Positions 5,620 through 13,599 of a DNA stretch of 47,636 nucleotides are shown here, piece after piece. The notes below the pieces were generated by a model. The model did no database searches, had not been told where the DNA came from, and saw only the letters and a program-made list of their open reading frames with translations. The position numbers and the translations under genes were made by a program. Position 1 is the first letter of the stretch, and every line of letters begins with the position of its first letter. Source of the stretch: a virus; IMG/VR virus record IMGVR_UViG_3300009529_003162, positions 1-47,636 of that record. One strand, given 5' to 3'.

Positions 5620-6178
5620 ATACTCAATTATTCTTGCAGACCCGCCTTGGGAGTTTAAGGTTTGGTCGGATAAGGAAAGTGTTAGAATAGCGGTTCATCA
5701 CTATTCGGTTATGTCTTTGGATGAGATTGTAGCTCTGCCCGTTTTTCAGATTGCAGATAAAAACTGCGCTCTCTTCCTTTGGACAGGCCGCGCTGTTTTG
5801 AAAGAGAGTTTCGAGGTTATAAAAGGATGGGGGTTTGAGTTTAAATGTATTGTTTTTACGTGGATAAAAAGAACTCGCACTGGGCGCGATCATATTGGAA
5901 TGGGTTATTATACAAGAGCTAACCCTGAATATGTTTTGTTAGGAGTGAAAGGAAGTATGTCTCCAGTTGATCATAGTGTTAGGGAGCTGACTTATTGCCC
6001 AGTGCGGGAACATTCTCGCAAACCAAAAATAATTCATCAGAAGATTGAGAAATTATTTGGCAATCTTCCTCGCATTGAGCTTTTTGCCAGAGAGAAAGTG
6101 GAAGGTTGGCATACTATTGGAGATGGTATTGATGGTATGGACATTCGTGAAAGTCTTGCAAAACTTATAAGAGGGTAA
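5606..6178 (+). CDS. MT-A70 family N6-adenine methyltransferase
   Basis: About 190 aa from TTG 5606; a GTG at 5585 is the alternative start and both lie inside the previous gene. Residues 12-15 are DPPW, the catalytic motif of MT-A70 enzymes, within the usual YSIILADPPWEF. FLWTG, a central Trp/Phe-rich strand, YTRANPEYVLLGVKG and EHSRKPKIIHQKIEKLFG follow the family. Members methylate adenine N6 in DNA or RNA using SAM. In phages they typically mark phage DNA against host restriction. No cognate restriction enzyme is seen, so self-protection or regulation is the likely role. Confidence 0.88.
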   Translation: MVETKYSIILADPPWEFKVWSDKESVRIAVHHYSVMSLDEIVALPVFQIADKNCALFLWTGRAVLKESFEVIKGWGFEFKCIVFTWIKRTRTGRDHIGMGYYTRANPEYVLLGVKGSMSPVDHSVRELTYCPVREHSRKPKIIHQKIEKLFGNLPRIELFAREKVEGWHTIGDGIDGMDIRESLAKLIRG

Positions 6179-6179
6179 G

Positions 6180-6908
6180 GTGAGTTGGATTTTAGATGAT
6201 GAGCTTATTATTTTGGATACGGAGACGACTGGTCAGATTCGAGACCGCGCCAGAATAGTAGAGTTAGCGGTTGCTCGGATTGATCCAGATGGAAAGATAA
6301 TAGAGACTTTTCAAGAGCGGGTTAATCCTGAAATACCTATTCCCAGTACAGCAACTTTAATTCACGGTATTAAAGACAAGGATGTAGTCAACTGCCCAAC
6401 TATAAAAGAAGTTTTGCCTCGATTTTTCGATTATAGTAGTGGCTTGATTCTTACTGCTTATAATCTTCCTTATGATCAAACTATCGTTCGTTGTGAGATG
6501 GATAGATGTGGGGTTTGGCCGCCTGGTAAACCAACCTGGAGGTTTTGCTCTTTTGTCCTTGCCAAGCGATTAGTTCCAGTAGGAGAGGTAGAAAACTATA
6601 AATTGGCTACTCTTGGAAAGCATTATAATATTGATACCTCCGGAGCTCATGGAGCTCTTGAAGATGTTATGATAACTTTAAATCTTTTACAATTATTATT
6701 CAGCTTGTTTAAGAGGAAATATCCGAACTGGGCATTTAAAAGCTGGATGGAAAGACCTTTTTTGTTGAATGAGTGGCCAGTCGGAAAGCATCGAGGTAAG
6801 TTAATTAAGGATACTCCGAGTGACTATTTGCGTTGGGCGCAAAAGAAAATGACAGGGGATGAGCTGCATAGTATTAACTTTTGGTTGGAGCGTCAATATG
6901 AATCTTGA
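6180..6908 (+). CDS. DnaQ-like DEDDh 3'-5' exonuclease with DUF3820-like tail
   Basis: 242 aa from GTG 6180. Exo I motif ILDTETTG puts Asp13 and Glu15 in the metal site. HGIKDKDV, Exo II (TAYNLPYDQTIV) and Exo III (HGALEDV, His plus Asp) follow, defining the DEDDh class of proofreading-type nucleases. Residues from about 195 (EWPVGKHRGKLIKDTPSDYLRWA) resemble DUF3820, which often follows such exonuclease domains. It lies 1 nt after the methyltransferase stop and overlaps the next gene by 11 nt. Likely roles are phage replication proofreading, nucleotide recycling or host DNA degradation; no polymerase is in the window. Confidence 0.88.
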   Translation: MSWILDDELIILDTETTGQIRDRARIVELAVARIDPDGKIIETFQERVNPEIPIPSTATLIHGIKDKDVVNCPTIKEVLPRFFDYSSGLILTAYNLPYDQTIVRCEMDRCGVWPPGKPTWRFCSFVLAKRLVPVGEVENYKLATLGKHYNIDTSGAHGALEDVMITLNLLQLLFSLFKRKYPNWAFKSWMERPFLLNEWPVGKHRGKLIKDTPSDYLRWAQKKMTGDELHSINFWLERQYES

Positions 6909-7206
6909 GTTATTGACTTTTGGTTTAGTGATTATTGTTCTTGTGGGGCTGGTAGCGGCATTTTTGTTTGGATATAAATTTCGAGGAACCGTTTCCACTT
7001 CGATAACTGATTACATGACTCCAACTCAGCGACGTAAGTGGGTTAACTCTTTAAAAGAAAATAGTGAAGTGTCTGTGGTTGCTAAAGTAGTTGAGGTCTC
7101 TCGAAAAGGATCGTATATTAGAATTAAAGTTGATGTTTCAGAGTGGTTGTTTGAATCGGATGTTCATCCAAGAATCGAAATCTTGTTTAATGACTTTAAT
7201 TACTAA
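6898..7206 (+). CDS. membrane-anchored hypothetical protein
   Basis: 102 aa from ATG 6898, chosen for ggag 7 nt upstream; the frame is open from 6859. Residues 5-25 (LLTFGLVIIVLVGLVAAFLFGY) form one transmembrane helix, followed by a cytoplasmic-like domain (MTPTQRRKWVNSLKEN, then alternating strands SVVAKVVEVSRKGSYIRIKVDV). Topology and function are unknown. It overlaps the exonuclease gene and precedes the queC leader. Confidence 0.55.
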   Translation: MNLELLTFGLVIIVLVGLVAAFLFGYKFRGTVSTSITDYMTPTQRRKWVNSLKENSEVSVVAKVVEVSRKGSYIRIKVDVSEWLFESDVHPRIEILFNDFNY

Positions 7207-7209
7207 ACT

Positions 7210-7283
7210 TGGGGACGCGTAACCTTCCTATCCTGCTCACCTTGAGCCTTCGATTGGTTGGCCTTCACCTAAACGCGTCCCCG
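7210..7283 (+). promoter_or_regulatory. structured leader of queC
   Basis: A perfect 10-bp stem GGGGACGCGT (7211-7220)/ACGCGTCCCC (7273-7282), extendable by a T-G pair, closes a 52-nt region with an inner GCTCA-cct-TGAGC hairpin and an AGCC-ttcgatt-GGTT hairpin. It ends 29 nt before the queC ATG. There is no T-run, so it is not a standard terminator. A cis-acting riboswitch or RNA-processing element is possible; it does not match the preQ1 motifs I know. Confidence 0.4.
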
Positions 7284-7311
7284 CTTTGTTGCAATAAAAA
7301 AGAGAGTAGAA

Positions 7312-8019
7312 ATGGCTAACTATCCTATCGTTTTACTGTCTGGTGGGCAAGACTCTGCTACTTGTCTTATCTGGGCACTGAAACAATTTGACGACGAGCC
7401 AATAGCTATCAGTTTTAAATATGGCCAGCGTCATTTTGAGGCAGAGAATCATGCGGTGGCGAATATTTGTAGGTATGTGAAGATTCGTCGGCACGTGGTA
7501 GATTTAACTGGAGCTTTTAAAGCCTTGACCGATAATTCTCTTATCAATCATACAAAGGAGATTAAGTTTAATAAGAATACGGAATTACCTACTACCTTTG
7601 TTCCCGGTCGAAATATTTTGTTTTTGACAGTGGCGGCGGCATTTGGTTATCAACTGTCAAAGGATCATCGAGAGCCGATTAATTTGGTTATTGGAGTTAA
7701 TCATATTGATTACTCAAATTATCCAGATTGCAGACCTTACGCAATGAGTGCTATGCAAAACACTCTTCATCGAGCATTAGATTGTCCGGTTCAGATTCAT
7801 ACTCCTTTGATCGAGATGAGCAAGGCTGAGATTGTTCAGTATTTTTATGAACTTCGAGGAACCGATCAGCTTATGGCTATGACTCATAGTTGTTATGAAG
7901 GAGTCGTAGGGGGTTGTGGCTCTTGCCCTGCTTGTGAGTTGCGAGCTAAGGGTTTCGCCGAGGCAGGAAGAATTGACCCATCGAGGTTGAAGGAGGGAAC
8001 TGATGAACTCAACCCTTAA
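7312..8019 (+). CDS. queC: 7-cyano-7-deazaguanine synthase
   Basis: 235 aa, typical length. The PP-loop SGGQDS (residues 10-15) binds ATP. FVPGRNILFLTVAAAFGY and GVNHIDYSNYPDCRP are family motifs, and Cys194, Cys202, Cys205 and Cys208 form the structural zinc site near the C-terminus. QueC converts 7-carboxy-7-deazaguanine and ammonia to preQ0 with ATP. In phages preQ0 can feed 7-deazaguanine DNA modification or tRNA queuosine. queE is 4.7 kb downstream; queD, folE and a transglycosylase are not seen here, so precursor supply from the host is inferred. Shine-Dalgarno: agagagtagaa. Confidence 0.95.
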   Translation: MANYPIVLLSGGQDSATCLIWALKQFDDEPIAISFKYGQRHFEAENHAVANICRYVKIRRHVVDLTGAFKALTDNSLINHTKEIKFNKNTELPTTFVPGRNILFLTVAAAFGYQLSKDHREPINLVIGVNHIDYSNYPDCRPYAMSAMQNTLHRALDCPVQIHTPLIEMSKAEIVQYFYELRGTDQLMAMTHSCYEGVVGGCGSCPACELRAKGFAEAGRIDPSRLKEGTDELNP

Positions 8020-8221
8020 TTTTTTCGAGCAAAGAGAGCATAGCAATTTCATGATTGAGTATTTAACTCGCTTGCAAAAACTCCTTGATGGTGAAGGTCT
8101 TGATGCGACTGTAATGGTTATTCATGGTGACATTGAAGTCTCTTGCTCTCCAGAGGACAAAGAGGTAGTAAAGTCATTTGTTGCTCAAGCGATGGCTATT
8201 GGATGTAAGACTATTCAGTAG
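8003..8221 (+). CDS. 72-aa hypothetical protein
   Basis: Starts at ATG 8003 inside the end of queC with Shine-Dalgarno aaggagggaactg, so it is probably translationally coupled. Reads MNSTLNFFEQREHS, then MIEYLTRLQKLLDGEGLDATVMVIHGDIEVSCSPED, and ends AMAIGCKTIQ. An alpha/beta fold with no known motif; it does not look like QueD (no His zinc triad). It is the last gene before the 8293 terminator. Confidence 0.55.
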   Translation: MNSTLNFFEQREHSNFMIEYLTRLQKLLDGEGLDATVMVIHGDIEVSCSPEDKEVVKSFVAQAMAIGCKTIQ

Positions 8222-8292
8222 AGTAGAGTTTCTCTTAACTTAGCAGAGTGTAGTTTTGGTTTTTTGTTAACAAATTCGACAAGATAGCAACC

Positions 8293-8334
8293 GGGCTGAC
8301 CGGAATTCGTCCGGTCAGCCCTTATTCATTTTTT
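8293..8334 (+). terminator. strong intrinsic terminator
   Basis: Perfect 12-bp stem GGGCTGACCGGA (8293-8304)/TCCGGTCAGCCC (8310-8321) with loop ATTCG, followed by ttattcatttttt. It separates the early/middle block ending with 8003-8221 from the head module. A TTTGTTAACAAA palindrome lies just upstream at 8263-8274. No clear promoter is visible between it and 8344. Confidence 0.85.
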
Positions 8335-8343
8335 GAGGGAATA

Positions 8344-8664
8344 TTGTCCAGTCGAGAGCATTGTGAAAGAATTGGCTGCGGACGCTTTACCTTTGATCTA
8401 AAAGCTACTCAGGTGGGATTGAAGCGGCTGAAGTTGTGTGCTCACTGCCGAGCTATTATATTTGATAGGTCGCTCCAAAGGCTTGAGCGGCAGGAATCAC
8501 CTTTTAAAGCAGTTGTTTTTTACGTGGCTGACTTTTTTACTCATCTATTAAGCGAAGATGGTTTTTCGTCAGATCAGGTTCAAGGAGTTACTCTTTTTCG
8601 ACCTTGGGCAAGTCGTCGATCATCTACTACTGCGGAGAATGATAATGAGATTGTTCATCACTAA
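8344..8664 (+). CDS. small cysteine-rich protein before portal
   Basis: 106 aa from TTG 8344 (gaggg 5 nt upstream). The N-terminal half has paired Cys/His residues (HCERIGC ... LKLCAHCRA) suggesting a zinc-binding knuckle. The C-terminal half is polar and low in structure. Position just after the terminator and before the portal gene, with 20 nt overlap into it, is where small terminase or head-assembly accessory proteins often lie, but no such family is recognised. Confidence 0.5.
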   Translation: MSSREHCERIGCGRFTFDLKATQVGLKRLKLCAHCRAIIFDRSLQRLERQESPFKAVVFYVADFFTHLLSEDGFSSDQVQGVTLFRPWASRRSSTTAENDNEIVHH

Positions 8665-10411
8665 AAAGAGGCTTGATAAGCTGCAACATAAGGCTCGTAG
8701 AGCGGGGGTTCAGGATCGCGTTGAGCAGGAGCTAATTGATAAAGTAGATGATTTACAGGAGCAGGAGGAGGCTGGAAGGTCATTAGATGCTTCTAAAGTT
8801 TTAGAGTCTTCTCAAGAGGACTTTCCTATTTCTGAGGCGTTTCGTGAGGCGGATCGGGAAAGAGCTTTTGACATGTTATCTAAAAAGTTCGCTAAGGAGT
8901 CTTTTTGGACTAAGCTGGTTGAGACTACGAAAGACCTCGTATATTCTATTGCTAATGATATTAAGTTTGAGCAGGCGCGTCTTTATCGAATTATGCAGCG
9001 ATCTGCTGCTATGTATCGAGAAGACGTTCTTGTTAGAGCAACTGGAAACTTGGTTAGGCGCTCTGTTATTGGCAATGGTGTTACTTTTTCTACTGGAAAT
9101 GCTGATGTAGATAAGTATCTTAAAGATTTTTGGAGTGCTCGGGGCGTAAATATGGAGTTTCGTCAAAAAGAGATTGGACTCCACTCCTATTTGCTTGGTG
9201 AGTACTTTTTGGTGTATTTCATTAATAGTAATTCTAAGCGTGAGTCTGTGGTTCCTCTTCCTGATATTGATATACGTAAGTTCTTCCCCTGGGAGATCAA
9301 AGAAGTTTTAACTAAAGATGATGATGATGAGTTTATTATTGGTATTACCAGAGCAGCCGATTCGGCAGGCACTGACGTTGAAACCTATAATTTGATTGGA
9401 GCTTATCTTGATCCTGATCGATGGAAAGACCTTTCTCCTGCTGGAGCAAAAGAGAATGTCTACGTTCAATTTATCCGGATGTCCGATGGTTTTGATATTC
9501 GTGGTTATCCACAAATGTTTCCAATGCTTCGATGGGCAACCATTATTAAGGAGTTGGTGTATGATATAGCGAGTAAGTTTCATGAGTGGAGTAAAGTTTT
9601 GTACATTCTTAAAGTTAATCGTAAAGATAAAGCTTGGAGAGATGACACTGCCAGACGTGCCCCCAAAGGAGGAACTGTCCTTGTATCGTCCCCCGATGCG
9701 CAGTGGGATAAGTTTGAGTCCAAGTTTGATGCTCAAGGTATTGAAAAGGTTTGGGAGGTATTGTTATATTACTTTGCTGCTGGTATTGGATTTCCTTATC
9801 AGTTCGTAGTGCAGGATTATAGCAACAACAACTACGCCAGTGGCAGGGAAGCTCGTATTCCTCTTAATCAGTTGATTCAAGACCTTCAAAATCCTCTTGG
9901 AAAAGAGTTTGTAACTGTTTTGCAGGTAGGAGTTAAGGCTGGAGTTGCAGCTGGTATTCTTAAGAAAAGAGTTAGAGTTCCACGTTTAAAGGAATCTACA
10001 ATAGTTGCAGTAATGGATGAAGTCTGTAAGATTTTGAGAGAAGAGCATCAGATTGAGAAACGCGTCAGTCTTATTCTACCTCTTATTAAAGAAAACGTCG
10101 AACATGTTTCTGTAGATACAGAGACCATTCCAATCACAGTGGAGTTTCCTAAGCCTCCTATATTGTCCGAGAAAGAACGAGCGGAAGTTCTTAAAATTTA
10201 CAGAGAGGTAGGCATTGATGATAGAAGTATTGCAGAACTCGCCGGGTTCAATTGGGAGACAATTGTAGCTCGTAAGTTAGCTCAAGTTGATTTAGATATA
10301 ACTCTTCGAAAAAGGTATAGTCAGGCAACTGATCAAGGTGATGATGTTATGCCGGATGATGATGCAGGTATTCCACCAGGTGATGAGAATCAGGATGGGA
10401 ATGAGGGATAA
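8645..10411 (+). CDS. portal protein
   Basis: 588 aa from ATG 8645, chosen because ggaga lies about 7 nt upstream; in-frame ATG 8639 is too close. After a charged N-terminal coil (LDKLQHKARRAG...) come portal features: helices with YRIMQRSAAMYREDVLV, RSVIGNGVTFS, a wing with PLPDIDIRKFFPWEI, then the core SKFHEWSKVLYILKVNRKDK, GTVLVSSPDAQWDK, GIGFPYQFVVQDYSNNNYASGREAR and EFPKPP. It forms the dodecameric DNA channel at one capsid vertex. The NYASGREAR-type segment and size fit Mu gp29/SPP1-like portals. The acidic Gly-rich C-terminus is probably disordered. The gpF-like gene follows 3 nt later. Confidence 0.85.
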   Translation: MRLFITKKRLDKLQHKARRAGVQDRVEQELIDKVDDLQEQEEAGRSLDASKVLESSQEDFPISEAFREADRERAFDMLSKKFAKESFWTKLVETTKDLVYSIANDIKFEQARLYRIMQRSAAMYREDVLVRATGNLVRRSVIGNGVTFSTGNADVDKYLKDFWSARGVNMEFRQKEIGLHSYLLGEYFLVYFINSNSKRESVVPLPDIDIRKFFPWEIKEVLTKDDDDEFIIGITRAADSAGTDVETYNLIGAYLDPDRWKDLSPAGAKENVYVQFIRMSDGFDIRGYPQMFPMLRWATIIKELVYDIASKFHEWSKVLYILKVNRKDKAWRDDTARRAPKGGTVLVSSPDAQWDKFESKFDAQGIEKVWEVLLYYFAAGIGFPYQFVVQDYSNNNYASGREARIPLNQLIQDLQNPLGKEFVTVLQVGVKAGVAAGILKKRVRVPRLKESTIVAVMDEVCKILREEHQIEKRVSLILPLIKENVEHVSVDTETIPITVEFPKPPILSEKERAEVLKIYREVGIDDRSIAELAGFNWETIVARKLAQVDLDITLRKRYSQATDQGDDVMPDDDAGIPPGDENQDGNEG

Positions 10412-10414
10412 TTA

Positions 10415-11938
10415 ATGCCACAAATCCTTTCATTTGCCCACAATTCAAAAAGATTCATATCTAAAGAGGATAGGCGTATAAGAGGAGCGCTTCGCCAAGG
10501 AATGCTTGCTTATCGCCCTACCTTACTTTCTGCTATTGAAGAAGCTCTGTCCAGAGTCTCTGGCGGTAGGCAGTTAGACCCAACCACTTATTATCCCCAA
10601 GAAAGAGTCTTAGTAAGTTTAATAACTGATCGAATGCAAGCTTGGTGGGATGCTTGGATTGATGTTGCGGTTAGTCAGGCCGAAAGAACCTATAAAGGTC
10701 TTCGAAAAGTAACAATAAAGGAGTTTTCAATACTCTTTGAAATAGAGTATAATGAAGTTTCTGATGATGAGTTGCCAAAGGAACCCGATCTGGACTCTGC
10801 TGCAGATATTGATTTGCGGACTGGAGAGCTAAAAAGATCAATGGAGGCGGAAAAAAAGCAGCCTCTTTTAACCTTGGTCGTAGGGGAGGGCGGTATTGAT
10901 AGTGAATTTGAACGTCATTTGCAGAACCAGTTTAACGCAAAGCTTGATCCCCGTAATCGGATAACGACTTTTAGCGCAAGAGATGTGGCTCGGATTAAGA
11001 ATGAGATGATACTTGGCATGAGAAGGGGAGTTGATCAAGGGGTTATTCGTAATAAGTTAACTCGGCAGTTGGTTAAAGTGGGGGCTTTACCGGACACTCG
11101 AAGAATGATAGCTTCGAGAGTAATGACAATTCTTCGAACAACTCATCAAAACGCTGCTATTGCATCCGCTTTTATGTTTGCGAGGACTAACCCTGTTGTA
11201 GTTGGAGTGGTTAGGCAGGTGGGTCCTCGTCCTTGCATGGCTTGTTTAGTATTAGCAGGTAGAATTTACAGAAGGCGGCAGCAGTTTCGAGATCATCCTA
11301 ACGGGATGTGCTATGTAACTTATCTTATGCCCACTCCTGAGTCAATGGGAATAAATGTTACTACTCTGGCTGTTGCAACAAGGCGAGCATGGCGTAGAAA
11401 CTTTGGTGAAGTAAAAAATCCTCAATATAGCTTTTTGGAATTACCTGAGGTAGAGCAACGTGCGAGATTTGGAAGTGACTCTTTGTACCATTTGTGGAAG
11501 GAAGAGAAGTTTCCTTTAGAAAAGCTCGCTGTTTATAAGAGTGGCGTTTTTGTTCAAGCATCTTATCAGGATGCCCTTGCAGGGCTGCATACTTGGGGTG
11601 GAGTATCTTATCCCTTAGCGAAGTTTGCCGATAGTAATTTGAAGCGGCGATTAAATCATCTAATCGACCCCCGGGACAGAGCAAATGCTGCACTTCTCAT
11701 TATTGCCCGTCCTCCGCCTGGAGCTGATTCCCGTCTTTATCCTTCAAAAATTACAGATGATATGGTATCTCATACAGTTGGAAGAGCAAGAGATGCTGCA
11801 AATCAAGCGATGGCTGGATATGAGAATGTAGGCGCGCTTCCATGGTATGCTTATAATGAGTTGGCGCGGGCACTAAATTTTCGGATTCGAAAATCAATTT
11901 CTGGTACCGTATATTTTGTTATATACCAAGAGGGGTAA
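10415..11938 (+). CDS. Mu gpF-like minor head (morphogenesis) protein
   Basis: 507 aa. Helical N-terminus, then the SPP1 gp7/Mu F-type core: AARIKNEMILGMRRGV-like helices, RRMIASRVMTILRTTHQNAA, and the zinc-like CMACLVLAGRIYRRR...DHPNGMCYVTY motif that typifies head morphogenesis proteins. The C-terminal third (YPSKITDDMVSHTVGRARDAANQ) is extra and unassigned. It is injected or head-bound and assists portal and DNA entry in relatives. Its place right after the portal matches Mu-like head order. Confidence 0.82.
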   Translation: MPQILSFAHNSKRFISKEDRRIRGALRQGMLAYRPTLLSAIEEALSRVSGGRQLDPTTYYPQERVLVSLITDRMQAWWDAWIDVAVSQAERTYKGLRKVTIKEFSILFEIEYNEVSDDELPKEPDLDSAADIDLRTGELKRSMEAEKKQPLLTLVVGEGGIDSEFERHLQNQFNAKLDPRNRITTFSARDVARIKNEMILGMRRGVDQGVIRNKLTRQLVKVGALPDTRRMIASRVMTILRTTHQNAAIASAFMFARTNPVVVGVVRQVGPRPCMACLVLAGRIYRRRQQFRDHPNGMCYVTYLMPTPESMGINVTTLAVATRRAWRRNFGEVKNPQYSFLELPEVEQRARFGSDSLYHLWKEEKFPLEKLAVYKSGVFVQASYQDALAGLHTWGGVSYPLAKFADSNLKRRLNHLIDPRDRANAALLIIARPPPGADSRLYPSKITDDMVSHTVGRARDAANQAMAGYENVGALPWYAYNELARALNFRIRKSISGTVYFVIYQEG

Positions 11939-11952
11939 AAAGGTGGTAGTCA

Positions 11953-12150
11953 ATGGAAATTGCATGTCCGCGTTGTAAAAAATCCTCTATTAGGCATTAT
12001 GCCGCACGTTCAATACATGATGGCTATACTCAGATTTGTACTGGCTGCGCGGCCAAAGAGCAGAATGAGCGGGAAGGAATTGATCCTCCTTATACCGGAA
12101 AACCCTACTGGCGAGAAGATATAAAAATTGTGCGTGGTGGAAGAGCCTAA
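11953..12150 (+). CDS. 65-aa zinc-ribbon protein
   Basis: Starts at ATG 11953 after ggtggtagtca. CPRC near residue 5 and CTGC about 24 residues later form a zinc ribbon; the rest is polar (AARSIHDGYTQI, AKEQNEREGIDPPYTGKPYW). Such minimal ribbons are common phage ORFs of unknown role, often in transcription or DNA metabolism. It overlaps the start region of the next gene. Confidence 0.6.
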   Translation: MEIACPRCKKSSIRHYAARSIHDGYTQICTGCAAKEQNEREGIDPPYTGKPYWREDIKIVRGGRA

Positions 12151-12445
12151 AATTAAACCCGACCGATTAAAATTGGTAGTGGACAAAATAATCCAACTGC
12201 GCGCTGACCGAGGTGATTGGAAGTATGGTACCGTGGGAGGTTACCGATTAGCTTTTAAGCACTTCATTGTTTGGTATGACGGTTGTTTTGATAGATTTGA
12301 TTCTACTCCCGCTATTATAAGAGAGTGGATATGTAGAGCCAAAGCTCGTAATGATAACCTGAATAACTATAGAGTTATTGGTAATCTGGTACAAACTATC
12401 GTTGATACTTTAGGCGCAACCGATGAGATTGATGAGACCCGTTAA
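12137..12445 (+). CDS. hypothetical protein
   Basis: About 102 aa from GTG 12137 (TTG 12128 and GTG 12134 are alternatives). Mostly helical with many aromatic residues (DWKYGTVGGYRLAFKHFIVWYDGCFDRF), resembling in outline a SAM-like or recombinase N-terminal core-binding domain, but no catalytic domain follows. No firm family. It overlaps both neighbours, so it belongs to the packed block between the minor head protein and queE. Confidence 0.5.
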   Translation: MEEPKIKPDRLKLVVDKIIQLRADRGDWKYGTVGGYRLAFKHFIVWYDGCFDRFDSTPAIIREWICRAKARNDNLNNYRVIGNLVQTIVDTLGATDEIDETR

Positions 12446-12698
12446 AGAGTTAGCCAGTAGAAAAATAGAGATTGCCGTACTCGAAGCGCAGCGACCTTTT
12501 ATCGAGGAGAATTGGTCTGAGTATAGATTTATTGGATGGGAGGGAGTAAAAGTTGAAGTTAAGGAATCTTCTCCTAAAATAGTAAAACTTAGATTTGCCG
12601 TGTATAAAGTGTCAGCAATGCGGGCTTTAGAGTTTGTACCAGGTGGTTTCTGGATTAGACTTGATAAGCCTCCAATGTGGAAGAGAGTTGATGAATAA
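12423..12698 (+). CDS. 91-aa hypothetical protein
   Basis: Starts at ATG 12423 within the previous gene. Reads MRLMRPVKELASRKIEIAVLEA and ends GGFWIRLDKPPMWKRVDE. Alternating charged strands (VKVEVKESSPKIVKLRFAVYKVS) predict a beta-rich fold. No family is recognised. Its TAA overlaps the queE start (GATGAATAA), suggesting coupling. Confidence 0.5.
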   Translation: MRLMRPVKELASRKIEIAVLEAQRPFIEENWSEYRFIGWEGVKVEVKESSPKIVKLRFAVYKVSAMRALEFVPGGFWIRLDKPPMWKRVDE

Positions 12699-13599
12699 AA
12701 TGACAGCAAAAGAGGTAACCGATCAGTTTGGAAGAGCTGGCAGTAGAGTTATTATTGATGAGCCGACATCCCTCTCATTTGACTCATCCTGTAATCTTAA
12801 GTTGAGCGAGCATTTTTACTCAATTCAAGGAGAAGGAATACGAGCAGGTAGATTAGCATACTTTATCAGATTTAACCTCTGTAATTTGCACTGTCAATTT
12901 TGCGAAACCTCTTATTCGTCGTGGGATTGCAGGGAACCGGTTATTATTAACATCCTTGATTTAGTAAATGCAATATTTGAAAAACCTGTTAAAGATGTCG
13001 TAATTACAGGAGGAGAGCCTTGCATATGGGAGTATGAATTATGTGAGTTAACTAAGGCAATTAAATCAAAGGCGTCTGAGCGAAATCGATCTGCTTTTAT
13101 TACAATAGAAACAAACGGTACTCAATATGTACCGAACGCATTAGTAGACCTTGTATCTATAAGTCCTAAATTGGCATTTTCTACAAGACCTTTTCTGGAC
13201 GAGAAACCTTCTAATCCGAGTTGGACTCCAGAGCACGCTGACGATCATGAAAGATTACGACATCAGCCTGATCAAGTTGCTCAGTGGTTGACGCATAATT
13301 ACAGATTAGGACACCATAAGTACGCTGCTGATTGGCAGTTAAAGTTTGTAGTGGCGGAGCGGGCTGATATAATAGAGGCAACAGCAGTAATTAATGATTA
13401 CTGTAAAAGTTTAGTTGGATCTCTTGTTCCTGATATAGTGGATCAGATAAGAGATCGAACTTTTCTAATGCCAGAAGCAGCTACTCGTAAACAGTTGGAA
13501 AATAGAGGATTGCGTATAGTTAGTTTATGCAAGGAGTTTGGTTTAAACTATACTGATCGACTTCAAGTTCGCATTTATGATATGCAGAGAGGGGTATAA
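12691..13599 (+). CDS. queE: 7-carboxy-7-deazaguanine synthase (radical SAM)
   Basis: 302 aa from ATG 12691 (ATG 12700 is possible). HFYSIQGEG (residues 41-49) is the QueE N-terminal signature. Cys64, Cys68 and Cys71 (CNLHCQFC) bind the 4Fe-4S cluster. TGGEP and IETNGT follow, then SPKLAFS. QueE rearranges 6-carboxytetrahydropterin to 7-carboxy-7-deazaguanine, the substrate of QueC. At about 300 aa it is longer than compact QueE proteins, with an insertion after the SPK motif (PFLDEKPSNPSWTPEHADDHE). It sits inside the head module, apart from queC, and overlaps the NYN gene by 1 nt (TAATG). Confidence 0.92.
   Translation: MNKMTAKEVTDQFGRAGSRVIIDEPTSLSFDSSCNLKLSEHFYSIQGEGIRAGRLAYFIRFNLCNLHCQFCETSYSSWDCREPVIINILDLVNAIFEKPVKDVVITGGEPCIWEYELCELTKAIKSKASERNRSAFITIETNGTQYVPNALVDLVSISPKLAFSTRPFLDEKPSNPSWTPEHADDHERLRHQPDQVAQWLTHNYRLGHHKYAADWQLKFVVAERADIIEATAVINDYCKSLVGSLVPDIVDQIRDRTFLMPEAATRKQLENRGLRIVSLCKEFGLNYTDRLQVRIYDMQRGV

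Noticed and set aside
7210-7283. preQ1 riboswitch
   Set aside because: The sequence does not match the compact preQ1-I pseudoknot pattern; without a covariance search it is listed only as a structured leader.
8344-8664. Terminase small subunit
   Set aside because: Position is suggestive, but the protein has cysteine pairs rather than a helix-turn-helix and no large subunit follows.
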